From NCBI RefSeq assembly GCF_001649575.2, contig NC_051433.1, forward strand, positions 16,115,169 to 16,179,168: 64,000 bases of DNA, in the 5' to 3' direction. Source of the DNA: Kryptolebias marmoratus (Eukaryota; Chordata; Actinopteri; Cyprinodontiformes; Rivulidae). The notes under the pieces are model-generated. The model had not been told where the DNA came from. It worked only from the letters and a program-made list of their open reading frames with translations, and did not search any database. Within the stretch, counting starts at the first letter, position 1. Every line of letters begins with the position of its first letter. A program made the translations under genes and the position numbers. Positions 15,480 to 57,900 of the stretch are shown in pieces.

Positions 15480-15616
15480 CAGAACATCATGACAGGTCCT
15501 GAAAATGCAAAAGGGCAGGCAAATTGTTTAGGAGAGTTGTCGGGACGAGAACTGTGGGTCGCTTGTTATCAGACAGGAAATCAGTTGTTGGGATGATCAT
15601 ATGAGCCCTTCACCTG
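15480..15616 (+). other. avil: Probable non-coding first exon of avil
   Basis: Ends in a strong donor (cctg|gtaagtatt, GT at 15617-15618). A matching acceptor (tgtgttccag|caaag, AG at 15794-15795) opens the exon holding the avil start codon at 15844. The left edge is not defined. Inferred from splice signals only. Confidence 0.4.
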
Positions 15617-15843
15617 GTAAGTATTGTTTTAAAATGTATGAGAACTGAGAGTTAGATTTTACTGAATTATCCATTTGTTTGTCAAGACTTTAGAGATGTG
15701 AATCTTAGTATGTAATAATGCTGCAAAGAAATACTTCCAATGTACTAAAAACAGTGATAAGTGTGTGTCAAAATCTTTACAAACCTGTGTTCCAGCAAAG
15801 AAAGGATAAAAAGTGTCACTAAAACTGACTGCATCGAGGCAAC

Positions 15844-23048
<7,205 letters not shown>

Positions 23049-25403
23049 TCCTAGCCTTGTCAGAACCATGTTCTCCTTGTTAAATCTCACCAGCAGGAAC
23101 GTCACTGTTCCCCACTGGATGCCTTTTTGATTTTCTCTTTTTGCAACCCGTCCTCAAACTGCAGAACCTTTAACTTAAGGCTAATTCCCTAAAGTTTGTG
23201 GACGCTCTTTTTGCATTTGCAAAACTGACATTAATTGAAGCCGTTTGATTATATGCAAATTACTTTCTCTAATTGAAGGCTTAAAGGCTGTTAGGAACTA
23301 AAACAGCCTGTAAATCACTGCTTACTGACACGTGTTCTTATTTTATTTTTCCCTCGTTATGTAAGGAAGCACTGATCTTTCTTTAAATAAAGGTCTACTT
23401 TGCCATCTGGTGGACGAATGTTGCTCCAACATGATGGGCTTTTTATTTATTGTGAGCTTCTTCACCATTTCAAGTTGCTCAGCAGTCTACAAAGAAGTAG
23501 TTTCAGTGTGATTTAAACTCTGACATGTGCACCATCAATAAAGCTGCTTGTGGAAGGCTTCTCTTCTGTTTTATCCCTTCTTCTGAACGTGTAAATAGAA
23601 GCAAACGCAAAAGACAAGACACCGGCATCGTTTTACTGTTTTTATTTCGATACAGGGTTTCCTCAACTTTTGCAGCCGAACATATCAAAGCTTAAAAAAA
23701 GACAGAAATGATCAGACCCACAAAAGGCACTGACATAAAAAACATTTTTGCATCGTCAAGAAATTACACAAACACTACCTGATTAGGTGATAAATTTTAA
23801 AAACTGATTGCTGACCGTTCCGACTCCTTCCTGCAACATTTGCAGGTTAAACAAAATTCTTTTGACCTGATCAACATCCAGCAATAGAGAACTGATTTAC
23901 GATTTGTTTGATTGTTTATAAACCAACCACAGCCCTGTTAGGCCGCACTTCAGTCTGTTTTTAGAGGAAAAATGACGAGGCATCAGAGCCGGTGGCGCCA
24001 CTTTGTGTATCTAGGCACCAAACACAAACAAACAGTCAAGTATTGAGAACCACCATCAGGCGAAACAGGAATGTGTGACAAACGTTAAAAAGGCAAAACT
24101 TTTTCATGCTGCTCCAAACCAACAACGAGACGATAAATGCAGCTGCAGATGTCCTACAGATATTCAAGTTTCCATAAATGTGTTAATATATTTCTAATAA
24201 AAGCAGTTAAAACTTTAGATATGCTTGAAATGTTTGTGAAAAGAACAAAAACAGGGAAATAATAATAAAAAAACAACAACAAAAAGAATCTCCCTTTATA
24301 AGGCATGTTTTGCAGTAAATGACATAAATGTGTGAAAACACTGTGCAAAATTACAAAAATATGACAAACCAACTTGTTTTACGTTTATAAAACAATGATT
24401 TTGTATGCTATCATGCAAGGAACCTCAAATGAGGCGAAATGGTTTCCAGCTGCTTTTAGCGCAGGCAGGAATAGTGTGAAAACGTGAAAAACATAAAATA
24501 CAAAATGTTTACAGCAATCGAAGACACCCAAAGTGACTAATATCAGTAAGTTCCACGTGAAGACGTAAAAAAATGTGCAAACAGACAGCATCACTGTGCA
24601 GGCAGACAGCTCAACATGCAGCCCGTCAGCCGATTATTCCTCACCGACGCCTGAAAAAGGAATGTTGCTTCTGGAATCTGATAAACATACGAGACCTTGA
24701 AAAAGTGCAAACGCAATCCAATTTCTGAGCAAAACAAGTAGAGTGAACCGTATAAGGATACGTTTAAGAATGGGGAGAAAACAGGCGAATTAGATAATCT
24801 GTATTCGATGATCGGCAAAAATAGGAGTTAATATTATTATGTCATAAACCTGCTTCAGGTAAACTAATCTGGATTTTGAGGTGAAACAATAACGTGGACA
24901 CAAAACAAAAGCTGTCCCTTTCTGAAACGTATTTTGGATACAAATGCATTTTGATTTCCATCAAACCAAAATGGAAAGTTTTTTCCCACAATGTAAAAAA
25001 AGAAAGATAGGACTGACTTTAAAAAAAATAAATAAAAATTTATGCTTGGCACTGAACAAAAAGTTAAACAATTCAGATAAAAGCAAACCTGAGCATCTTT
25101 GTGGGGAATTTGTACTACAATTGTTTTGGTTATAAAACGTCATAAAATTTTTAAAAAGAGCAATCAAGACTTTCAGAAAGCTATCCCTAAAATGGTTTCA
25201 GTGTGGATCTAAAAATATATCGCATTTATTTCATCCCAAAAAAAAAAAAAGAAGCAAACGCTCACCCGTGAGAAGCTGAAACTAACAAATGTTTGGCAAT
25301 TTACCCAAAGGTGACTAAAACGGTTAATGTTTCAGTTTAAATGGCAAATAAGAAGAAACTCAAAAAGCTCTTGAACTGTACCAAACCCGTCAGCCTGTTC
25401 AGG
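23049..25403. other. Convergent 3' UTRs of avil and the LRRFIP-like gene
   Basis: The avil poly(A) signal candidate is AATAAA at 23386-23391 on plus. The LRRFIP-like gene has AATAAA on minus (TTTATT at 23641-23646), which would give it a UTR of about 1.75 kb. The interval is AT-rich and free of the repeat families found elsewhere, as expected for UTR sequence. A perfect CTCF core (minus strand, 23401-23413) sits between the two signals. Confidence 0.5.
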
Positions 25404-28400
25404 TTAGGACAAAACGCAGGCTTCAGGGTTTCTGGGCTCCTGGGTCTCACCGTTCCCCGGGCCGTTCCCCGGGCTGTTCCCCGGGCCATTCTCCGGGCCG
25501 TTCTCCGGGCCGTTCTCCGGGCCGTTCTCCGGGCCGTTCTCCGCACCGCTCTCTTTGTTCTCTGCATCATGAGGCAGCTCTCCGTCGCCTGGGAACATCT
25601 TCTCCTGCTCCGGGGTCTCAGCAGATGCGTCCTCGTAGGCACTTTTGTCAGAGTCGTTCCTGTCCGGAGACGCGTCCCGCCCGTCCTCCGTGCGGTTCCT
25701 GTACTGTCTCCGGAGGACTTCGTCGACGGAGATCAGGTTGTCCAGGGCGAGAGATTGGCTCAAGGGCTGATTGACCATCCTCCGCAGCTTTGTCAGGATG
25801 CTCCCCTCGTCTGGTCCTCCTCCTCCGACTGACTCTTGCTGCTCTTTCCGGTTGTTTTGGCCGCCGTGAGGTTCGCACGGCGTGGCGTCCTTCTCGTCTC
25901 TCTCCGCACCTTTAACCGCCTCTGAGGCAACATGATTCATCGTCTGTCTCGTTGCTTCTTCTGTCACGGTCACTAAAGCAGGAGGCTTATTATTCTTTTC
26001 CTGCAAAGAGAAAAAAAAAAGTTCACAATACTGCCAATGGATTTATTTGATTGAAAAAAAAAAATTCTATTATATTAATAGGTGCATTTTATGTATTTAA
26101 ATTCTCATATCTTCTCATAGGCAGGAAACCATCTGAACGTACAAATGAATTAAACTTTTAAAAGTGTGTGTGTGTGTTGGGGTGGGGGGGGGGGGGGGGG
26201 GACGACCTGAACTTAAAACAGGAAAAGCAGTCTTTAAATGTTATAAATTTATACAAATAAAAAATGTTGAAATATTATAAATACGAGAGTTAAAAAAGCA
26301 AAATACCAACTCTTTCTTCTATACATAACCACTATCTTGACTTTGATGATTCATTGATGAGTCGATCACAAAACAACTAGAAACTGTTTTGATCGACCGT
26401 TAAATACTTTAGTCATCTATCAAGAAAAACAAAAACAAATGTGGAAGCTCCAACTTACAAGACACAAGCAAATAGAAAGTGTTTTCAGTTAAACGTATAA
26501 ACTAAATAAATGCTACACTTTCTATTCCCATGAAAGACGGCTAATAGTGTTACTGCCCTCTGTGTGTGTGTGTGTGTGTGTGTTGATCTGTCTGTTGGCA
26601 AATTATCTCATGAACCACTGAATGGATTTTATTAAACTTTCAGAAAACAATGATTGGATGCACATCTTCAGCTGATTAACTTTTGGAGTCAAAACAAAAG
26701 TAACTGTAACTCAGTCCATTTTACAGATATGGAGCTAAGATTCTGTGTGGTAGTGGCTGAGAGTCGTCCCAACACAAACTCTGAGCGCTAACAGATTGTG
26801 CAACATCTTTGTTTAAAACCTTGGCATACGAGGTGGGAGGCGATACGCATTCTTTCAAGGAATGCTACTTTTTTAACTAAGGTTTTTAATGTTCATTTAT
26901 TTTTACATCTCATCTTAAATTAAAATATTTGGCAGTCAGTCATCAAACCAGGGTCATATTTCATTTCTACTTAAGTTTAATGCTGCAAGCCTTCTTTTAG
27001 TGAACAGACTAAAACAAGATTTTGAGTAACGTTACAGAATAACATCACAAGTAAACGTTTAACTTATTGATAATAAATTACATAAAAAGGTGCAAGTCTC
27101 AGGTATAGTTTATGGTCTATAAAACCAATTCAGAAGATTGGATGTCATCACAAACTTCCTCCAAACACTTTCTGAAATTGAAACCTACAAACTCATTTTC
27201 GCTCAGAATTTAGGGAGAAGTAAAATAATGTACTTCTCTTTATAGTAATCTTTATGCTTCTGAACTCTTGACACTTTTAAAGCAGAAAACAGAGTTATTT
27301 CCACTTTTATTTAAGCATCTTTTGTTGAATCTATGAATCACTCAGCTTTTACCGTTTCACATGTGGTCTTTTATGAATTACGATAAACATGCACAGAAAA
27401 ACAAGCTTCACTTTGACCAACGGATTTCATAAATCTGTACTTTTTATATGCAAATGCAGCACTTCTGTGATGTTTCACCAAGTTCTGCTTTCAGTTCCTG
27501 TTTTTACCTCTTTTAATCTCTCCACCTCCTGCATCAGAGAGCTCACCAGGCTCTCCAGTTTCCTCTTGGCTTCTCTCTCTTGTTGCAGCTCCTGCAAACA
27601 AACAGAAACCAACATCACGAGGGGACCTGCGGCTTGTTTCCCTGCCATTCCGAACCACAAACTCACAAATAAAAGGCTGAGAACTCAGCTGTTTCAAAGC
27701 GAAGTGGCTTTTTTGGTGTTGGTGAGGACTCTGCATACCAAACTAGCCTGTCCAGCTTCCCTCTGAGCTTCAGCCAGCAGCTCCTCCACACCCTCCAGGG
27801 TGTCCTGCAGGACGTCCACCTGGAACAACAGAGTCTCTCGCTCGACCTCCAGCCCACGCAGCTCCTGCACCACCTCGTCGTAGCTGGCCTGCAGCTCCAG
27901 CTACGCACATTAATTATAAATCAGAAATAAGGGAGAGTGAGTGCTCGCCGAGCTCTCAGCCGTATGTGGGAGGCCTCGTGTGGACGAACGGCCGTCCCCT
28001 CCATATGTGCAGGAATATTTTCAAAGGCGGACTTGAAACTGAACAATACTTTAAATAACTTTAATATTTAAAACACAAAAGCAAGAGTTACCATATCTGG
28101 AAGTCCCATGAGGAGGTCCTGGTCAGACTGGTGAAAGGAAATAAAGACAAGTTCAGGTTAGTTTACTGACAGTAACTAAGTGTTTATACACAGATTAAAT
28201 TAGTAATTAATGTCACTAACATCAGCTGTCGGATCAAAACCACTAATTGGGATAATGTTTCATCAAAAGACAAAAATTAAAATGTTCTTTTTAACTCAGC
28301 AGCTTTAACTTTGATACATAATCTCAGGTCTGTTGAGAACATTTTATCAATACTTTATCATGTTGAATTTATTTTCATTGAAGCTTCAGTCAGTGATGAC

Positions 28401-30011
28401 TTGGAGCGTCCCTTCAAACACGTCCAAGCACGTGAAAAAGCTCCAAAAGAAGCCCTGGCAATCTGACACCAGATCGATATCACTAGTTTTAAATCAAGGC
28501 CATCAAAAGTCCTTATTTAGATTGCCTTTTATTTCCTTTGGAATTGCATTAAAGTACTTTAAAAGTTTTGTTTCACAAACTAAAATAAAAAAAACAATAT
28601 TTAACCAAATAAAGTCCTAAGACTTATTAGCGGTGACTGTGTATACTGTATTGTAATTATCTGTAGTACAACTGAATTATCAACATTTCTGTCAGAAACT
28701 TTAAAAAGACTTGAGCATGATGAAACACTGGGCTATCACTGGTTACAGTTCCAATAATAAAATAATGCATGAAACAAAATACTAACTGTCTGCTTAATTG
28801 CTGCTGTCAAAATATGACCATTCACAAGAAATGGCTTTGATTTGATTTGTAGCCTTTCAGAATAAAGGTGAAGTAGTGACACATGTCAAATAAAAGCAGA
28901 GTTATTGAAATATCCTCAATAACTTGAAGACAAAGTGACTGAATTTCAACTAATTAGCATCTTGTGTATGGAGCTGAGCAACCAGTGTGGGAGTGAAAAG
29001 TAGTGTGCTGCACGCTCCACCACCTTCTTCACACATACATGCCTACTCAACCCTGTGACTACCTCATCAATAAGACCAACTTTTCAAAACAAGTCTTGAG
29101 CTTTCACATTTCTAGCTGGGCACAGTTTAACTCGACATGTGATCAGGTTTTCTTGAATTCAGATTTTCACTGAGAGAGAGAATAAAAGTTAACATTTGGA
29201 GTTTATTTTTATAAAATAGGTAATTAGACAATAATTTAGGCCTATTTTTGACATATCAGAGAGACATGGTGGTTCAAAGCAGAGTATTTGATTAAATATC
29301 TGAACAAATCTCATGATTCTGCTAAAAGAAATGGCTGGAAAGCACAAGTTCAGTGCTTACAATTGTTAAAAAAACATGTTTTCTGACCATGTATGAAAGA
29401 AAATCTTCTGAATAACAAGTGGCTGTAGCTGTAATATCCATGTTGGGTAGTAAAAAGTGCAGTCTGAGTGTTTTATCCTTATGTTGCAATGAGTCTGACA
29501 GATGACTGATCAGGGCAGACCTTGTTTACAGGTGTTGACAGGTGTGGTCTCCTGTCCGACTCCTCACCTGGCTGTCAGTCCTCCTCTTCAGGGTCCCTGT
29601 TCGGCTCTCACTTCGCGTCAGGCGCCTGGATGAGCTCTCAGTCTGATTAAAAGAAGAGTTGGGAGTCCAAGCTCAGCATCAGATCCAACCACAACAACAA
29701 AAACAACAACAACATGCTTAAAAAAAACAAACAAGCTAATGACGGGAAGTAGAAGGTGAAGCTGCGGGCCTGAAGAAGACAATTCGTGTGTAACTGGGCG
29801 TCATTTCGTCGCGATTAAGCCACAAAATAAGTGATCAAAATACACTTTACAGCGCTGAACTGTTTCAAATGCTGTATCAGTAAACATTAGCTTTAGCTTT
29901 AGCTTCGCTCACCTCCTGTATGATGCTCCGGAGAGACTCGTCTTCGCTCATTCCCCGAGAAAATGCGCGTTTCCTCGGCGAGCCATTGCCGTCCAGCGCG
30001 ACTGAGTGCAT
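25404..30011 (-). CDS. Coiled-coil protein, LRRFIP-like (tentative), 6 exons
   Basis: Exons in transcript order: 30011-29913, 29642-29568, 28127-28092, 27900-27739, 27591-27508 and 26000-25404 (stop TAA). All junctions are phase 0 and GT/AG; the joined product is 350 aa. Residues 1-70 are basic and serine-rich ('GSPRKR', 'SSSRRLTRSESR', 'LKRR'). Residues 71-152 are a strong coiled coil with 'LFQVDVLQDTLEGVEELL' and 'EREAKRKLESLVSSLMQEVE'. The last exon encodes an acidic, low-complexity tail with an NGPE repeat (about 318-346). The coiled coil resembles the LRRFIP1/2 central helix ('YQVDTLKD...EEQLAE'); that family binds flightless-1 and nucleic acid. I recognise that resemblance only loosely. 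The start is the first in-frame ATG. Other coiled-coil families remain possible. Confidence 0.8.
25451..25546 (-). repeat. Coding 12-bp minisatellite, 8 units
   Basis: Eight adjacent 12-mers, from CGTTCCCCGGGC to CGTTCTCCGCAC on the plus strand, with only single-base differences between neighbours. On the minus strand they encode repeats of N-G-P-E and N-G-P-G near the C terminus of the LRRFIP-like protein. The unit length keeps the reading frame. Confidence 0.95.
26160..26582. repeat. Simple repeats in the last intron of the LRRFIP-like gene
   Basis: A (GT)n run at about 26166-26177 is followed by a poly-G run at about 26187-26201. A second (GT)n run lies at about 26562-26582, directly before repeat family B. 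Confidence 0.85.
26583..26875 (+). repeat. Interspersed repeat family B copy
   Basis: Contains 'ttggcaaattatctcatgaa', 'caatgattggatgcacatct', 'taactcagtccattttacag', 'gtggtagtggctgagagtcg' and the end 'gcattctttcaaggaatgct'. Nearly full length compared with 41395-41690. It sits in the last intron of the LRRFIP-like gene, antisense to it. Confidence 0.75.
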
Positions 30012-32590
30012 TTTTCTGTGATTTAGGCTAAGTTTTCGTTTATGTAAGAGAGACGCCAACGCGCTGAGTGTTTTTTTTTGGGGTGTTTGGCTCCTACGCA
30101 GCAACACCTGCTACGCCCAGGCCGTGATCTACGGGAAGCCGCGGAGGACAAACCGCGTCAAAACGCTGCCCTCGCTCCGCCGACCTGCAGCCGTGAAATC
30201 CGAGCTCGGCCTTTTTTTTTTACATGTAGGAGACACGACTCGAGTTTAGATCTACAGGGAGGTAAACTTTAACTTTTTACAGCTCGGAGAAACACCAAAG
30301 CATCTGACCAGTTCTGCGAGATGAGATTAATCGTTAATCAGAGCTGCCAAGTATCTGGTGATTTAGATGGTTTATGTTTTTTTAAAGCACACGCAAACTC
30401 TTACAAAACACCAAAACATAGGCAACATGTCACAAGGTTTTCCCATCAGATATTAGATATAATAAAAACTGTAAATCCACTGATTTAACAAGAAATTCTA
30501 ATACATTCATACATTTTAAGGCATCTAAATTCAGTGTGTCCTTCAAACTTAATCATGCCAGTCTATAATATTAATAATCTTGCACATGTTTTATTTTATA
30601 TCTCATTATTTTATTCTACAGTCCCTGACATTTTCACCTCACACTTCATGGAGCTTCTTTGAATTAAAATTACTGACTGTTTTCTACATTCACAAGCCTT
30701 TGGTAAGTATTTGACACTCAGATAATAAAGGTACTCATTGCAAAGTCATAAAGACTGGACCAAAAGACATTTTCAAAGTAAGAAACAAAATCATTTTTAT
30801 ATCATATATATGTGTCCCTAATTTAACAATTTGTGAGCAAAGTTTGTGACTGGATATGTACCTTGTGCGTTAGGTCAAACATTAATTTGTTTACCTATAT
30901 AGACTAAGGCCAGCCTAATGTTTGTCAATCATGTGTCTCGAGCTTCCACTGGTTTTTGGCAAATAGTTGAGTGCTTTATTCACATTGAGAGTGGACTCAC
31001 ATTCCAGAATTGCATTCAGTAAAACTGAAAAACTACAGGAGGAAACTCTTTCCAACGGCATCATTTGATATAGTTCAGGATAGCCTTTTTAAATGTTTGA
31101 CCATTGATTTAGACACATTTGATGTCCTTTCAAATAATGTAGATCCCCATGGACATAAATTAAAATGGACCCTAAGAGGCAATATTCAAATGTTATGTAG
31201 GTATTTTAGACTGATTATCATGATAAAGTATATTTTTAAGCATTTGCACAGAACATTTCTTCACGTGGTTCAAACTGAATTCAGACAAACAGTGGATGGT
31301 ACCATCATTTATCCAACTTGCTCCTTTTTTTCAGAAGCGTCACTAATGTTGTAACAGACATTGACCTGCTGGACTAAAACATCAGTGTTATTTTTGCCAC
31401 TTCTGGTCTTTGCACAATTTGCTAAATTTATTCCAGAAAAAAACATATGTAGTTATTTATTTTGTTTTTCGGACTTACTTCAAAAGGTCTTGATTGAACT
31501 AAAATTAGCATCAAGCAGCCTATTGAAGGTTTTCATGAATTGAACTGAAGAAAAGAAAATGTAAACTAATATATAAGAAGCTTGTTAAATATCTGGGGAA
31601 GCCCATCCATTTTAGGGAATTGTTTTTAAGTCTTTGGAACTTGAAACAAGGTTGCTCATAATAAAGACATTTTTCCTTTTTTTTAATGAATAAACTGTAG
31701 AGAACTGACACCAGTAGTTCCTGTTTTACTGTCCAGGGAGCCTCTGAATCTGCTGCAGTTCTAATTTTTACCAGCAGGCGTCGCTGGAGAGTCAATGATG
31801 CCACACAGGAAGCTGGAGGCAAAATGGTGCTAATATGAAAAACTTGTATTAAAACACTCACAAAATCACACATGTGCAAATGAATCCTGCTACTTCAACA
31901 TGGATTATTGATAATACTAAGTCACCTTTTGAGAAATGTGCAAATTTTAAAATTAAATGGGCTTTAAATTTCATTTTACATGATATTTTTTCACAGAAAC
32001 ATATCAAAAAAAGCTGCATTTTAATTTGTTTTATATGACAAATACCCCAAATGGGTCAGTATTCTCTATTTAGCCATTTTTGCCATAACTTAGACCATCG
32101 ACCTCTAAAAGATCAAAACAATATAAGTAATAATACTCTTGAGTTTTGTTTAGGTTCATGTTTCTCGACTATTTACTTAAAGATATCCAATCTTCCGGCG
32201 ATTTATGATCTATTTGATTACGTTTGGAGAGGAGTTCATTTGACAACTTCACAATAAAGTGCATAAACGCGCTGGTTTCTTGTTAAAATGCATCATAAAT
32301 GTTCATATGCGTGTGATTTATGAGATGATGTGGCGCTCTGGAGACGGAGAAGGAAAAAACGCACGGAGCTTTGTTTCATTAATGCACGCCATTAAAAAGA
32401 AAACGTTTCTACAACCACAGCGCATGGAGCCACTCTGCCATAATAACTTCATTGGTCAGTATTTCTAATGTGAGCCATTGTTTGTGCACTGTAAAACATT
32501 TATCCCCTCATAAGGGCGCGCGCACCCTCCCTTCTCTGTCCCTCTTGACTTGGTGACAGACCTAAAAGCCTTTTGTTGCAATCTTAGCCA
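30012..32590. other. Intergenic DNA between divergent LRRFIP-like gene and gdf11
   Basis: 30060-30280 is locally CpG-rich and should hold the promoter of the LRRFIP-like gene. 30300-32500 is AT-rich with no supportable exon; several 60-119-codon open frames occur, none with recognisable motifs. A weak CTCF-like string (ccagcaggcgtcgct) is at 31771-31785. Confidence 0.5.
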
Positions 32591-32631
32591 ATGGAGACGG
32601 ATTACGACACCGGGCAGCCGAGATATATAAA
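32588..32631 (+). promoter_or_regulatory. gdf11: gdf11 core promoter: CCAAT and TATA boxes
   Basis: CCAAT at 32588-32592 and TATATAAA at 32624-32631, 31 bases apart, about 430 bases before the gdf11 start codon. This spacing predicts transcription from about 32655-32662. The predicted 5' UTR contains a (CA)n tract at about 32691-32731 and several short upstream ATGs. Confidence 0.7.
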
Positions 32632-32690
32632 GGAGCCCCCTTTTTGAGCGCACTTGCGCATTTTTTTTCCTCCCGTGACACTTCTGAACA

Positions 32691-32731
32691 TACACACACG
32701 CACACACACACACACACGCACACCCACACAC
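32691..32731. repeat. (CA)n microsatellite in the predicted gdf11 5' UTR
   Basis: Interrupted CA repeat with a few GCACAC and CCACAC variants. It lies just downstream of the predicted start site, so it would be transcribed. Confidence 0.85.
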
Positions 32732-33062
32732 ACCTCCATGGACTAAAACAGAACACGGGACCCCCCTCCACCTCCTCCTCCCCCACCAAAAGCATCCATT
32801 ATTTTACGTGTGCTCGGGATATGCATCCATCAGGCAGATAATTCACCTTTCAATCAAAAGCCTGGACACGCTGGGACGCACTTTTTTAAACTTAAGAATT
32901 CCAGGTGCGAAAAGAACATCATCTTGGATTAGATGCCTGCCAGTGATCCTGCGCTAAGAGGAGCGGCTCAGACCCGAGGAAGGATATAAAAACAGGATTA
33001 AGTTGGGTTTTTTATTTTTGTTTTGTTTAAGTTTTTATTTTGTTCTGGTTCTGCGCATCATC

Positions 33063-54942
<21,880 letters not shown>

Positions 54943-57900
54943 GTTGTGGAAGGAGACACCCGCCTTGAATAATTATAGCTCTTCATCAAACCACCCAAAA
55001 TCCTTATGGAGATCTCCCCTTCAGCACCAGATTTCACTTTTGCTCTGCTTCAAAAACACCCAACTGGATTTCCTTTCTGTTTTTTTTCCAGTAATTAAAT
55101 TGATTCTGACTGTATAAAAAATTATAAATAATAAGAATCAAAAAAAAAAGAAAAAAAAAGAAAAAAGAACTGAGTGATGGAAATACAGTATATTACAAAT
55201 TATTTGAAAAGGGAGTACTTGTGGAGCAGTTTCAGAGGAAATTAAATGAAACAAAACTATGTCATAGAGTATGTGTTAGTTTTGTGATTTTTGTTTTATG
55301 GCATCTTTGTGAAGTGTCCAAGTTAGTGGAATGTGATGACAGGAGACATAAGCATATTTCATTAAGCATTGTCAGTTCGAAAATACTCAGTTTTACAAAA
55401 ACACTTACTGATGATGAAGATTTTAGCCACTTAAATATTTGCAAGGGGGCATGATCAAAATTATTTTGCAATCTATCACTTTAACTACTCAGAAAACATG
55501 ACACACTCTTATGTGCGGAGGTTTTACTTGTTGAGATTCTCCTAGGACAAACCCAAAATCTTGTTTACAGATAAAAGATCCAAAACCAAACCTAATATAA
55601 ATGCTTTTTAATAATACCCCGGTATCTTTGAAACCTCTTGGATGTTTTATTTTTATTCATGTAAAACCCAAAATTGATAGTGACAAGGTTCCACTGGTTT
55701 CATTTTCTCTTTCTGAGCAAATCAGTACAATTAGTATTCCGTCTCAACACTGCAAAAGTAGATAAATTAGTTTTAGCCAACCATGCACAAGAAAATATCT
55801 AAACTAAAACTGAAATGTAGATGTAGACTAATCCTGTAGTGTTCTGGAAAAGAGAAGAAAGGCCAGTGCAGGATGACAACAGACTGTTTTTGTTTTTTGT
55901 TTTTTCATCCACAAAATGAAAACTATGTTTAACTTTTCGTTGTTTAAAAAAAGGCACATAAATGCACAGTCTCTCAACTCACAAGGTTTTAACAGATAGT
56001 TCAGAGCTTTGAAAGCTGAGTTCTGTGAAAAGATTATGAACAGCTGATATCTTACCTGTTGCAGATAGCTCTTTGAATGACCTCAGTTTGGAGAAATAAA
56101 GTTTAATTCTGGCTGGATTGATGAGCTAATGGTTAGTCCGAGCAGAGCCGAAACCAAAGTGGATTCCTGTCATCTTAAAATAACCTCATGCACGAGTGCT
56201 TGAAGTGCAGGTAAAATATTGTGGTTATTTACATGGACAAATAGTGGAGGCAGCAGCAGTTAGCTGTAGCATTTCTTGTGCAACCTGGTGCACTTCTGAC
56301 AGGAATGTTAAAAAAATGTCTGAAACAATCGTGTAATGGAAAACTGACAGCAGTGTAAGGGTTTATAAACTAACATTCCCGTGCATCGTTATGAGATAGC
56401 TGAGACTGAAGTTGCTTGAAGACAGCAGCGATCCAGCATGAGTTTGACCCTGCTCAGGCTAGTCGGTACAGAAGTATCTCACTGGGCTGCAACTGTTCGA
56501 GCTGGCAATTGTAAATTGCGAGAAAATAGGCAACATTTCAGTTGCTATCTCACTGAATTCTGAGTGTTTGCGATCAATCGACCAAAACGCTGTTGTTGTT
56601 TTGTTTTTTTAATTTTGTGTTTTTTTCACATGCACGGCGTGCAAAACTGTATTCTAGTCTGTGCACATTCATTCGTTGCCCATCTCTGCCCTCATCAGAC
56701 TCCCTTTTCCTGCTTTCTACCCACCTTGGCAGCCCTTCCCAAATTTATGCACTGTTGAGACTGGAGTACACTTTTTAAATGAAGATAGGCCAATTTGGAC
56801 CAATTTAAATAGATGTTGTTTATTGTGGGCATGGTTTTTAGACCTGGACATTCGGCGGTGTAGCCTAGGATGTCTTCAGTCGTAAAGATAACTCCTGTGA
56901 AGGTGTCAAAATACAGCTCTAGTTCTCTACCTGACCAACTAGTTGCCAATGAGATACTATCTTCTGCTCATCAGTCCAGTCAGAGTTAAACTCTACATTT
57001 CCAAACTGTGATCATTCTAAGAGCTATCTACAGACGGTAAGTTGTTAATTGTTTTTACCCTTTCTGCAGAATCCTACTTCATATGATCAGAACTGTAAGA
57101 CTGAACTCCTAACATCACATAAAATCTATACCTTAGCATAAGCACACAGGGGTGTTATCATGCTGAAAGTAGCACAAATCCTAATAGAAGTTTACATGTT
57201 TGTATGTGTTTGCATCTGTGTAAAAACCATAATTAAATAAAGAAAGAACAGTAGTTACATTACACCTATCAAGCAAGTTCATAAATGTTTTCTCAATGCT
57301 AGTTTCAGCAAATTCACTTAACAGCAGTACCGTTCTACAACTATTAACTTTCATAACTTATAGAATACTACATAGAGATAAGATAAAATCAAGATATAAG
57401 TACTGTGACAGACTTTAGTTTAGAGAGTGTATTTGATTGCATTTTGAAATGCCCCCATCCATCTCAACCTCATCCGTGTCATCATCGTCATAATGGAGAA
57501 AACAATGTTAGTGCTTAAACTCAGAGTAGATTAGTATGCTCGAAGCTTGTCTTTGTCTCCTGGATGTCAAAGCAAAGATATCCTTTTGTTATAAACGAAA
57601 GCACTATGCTGTTGGATAAAGTGAGAGCCTTCTGACATTATATATAAATGATATATGTATATATTAAAAAAAGGGGTACAAAAACCTTTTTTGGGGGGCA
57701 CTCTACCTTACCAACAATAAATTTTGCACTATGGGACGTTCATGGCGTGAGGTGTTGTATGCGTTTTACCAAGCACAAGAGAGCTTCTACAGTATAGGAT
57801 TAAAAAGAATTATTCAAGTTTCTGGTGATAAGATATAAACTAGGGGAAGATATCACTTCTTTTTGATACCATCACACTTTCCTGACTTTGTCTGAAGCGG

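Noticed and set aside
25341..25832. 163-codon plus-strand frame rich in 'AVLR' repeats
   Set aside because: It is the antisense of the last exon of the LRRFIP-like gene; the regularity comes from the 12-bp minisatellite.
31771..31785. CTCF core at ccagcaggcgtcgct
   Set aside because: Two mismatches at key consensus positions; kept only as a weak note.
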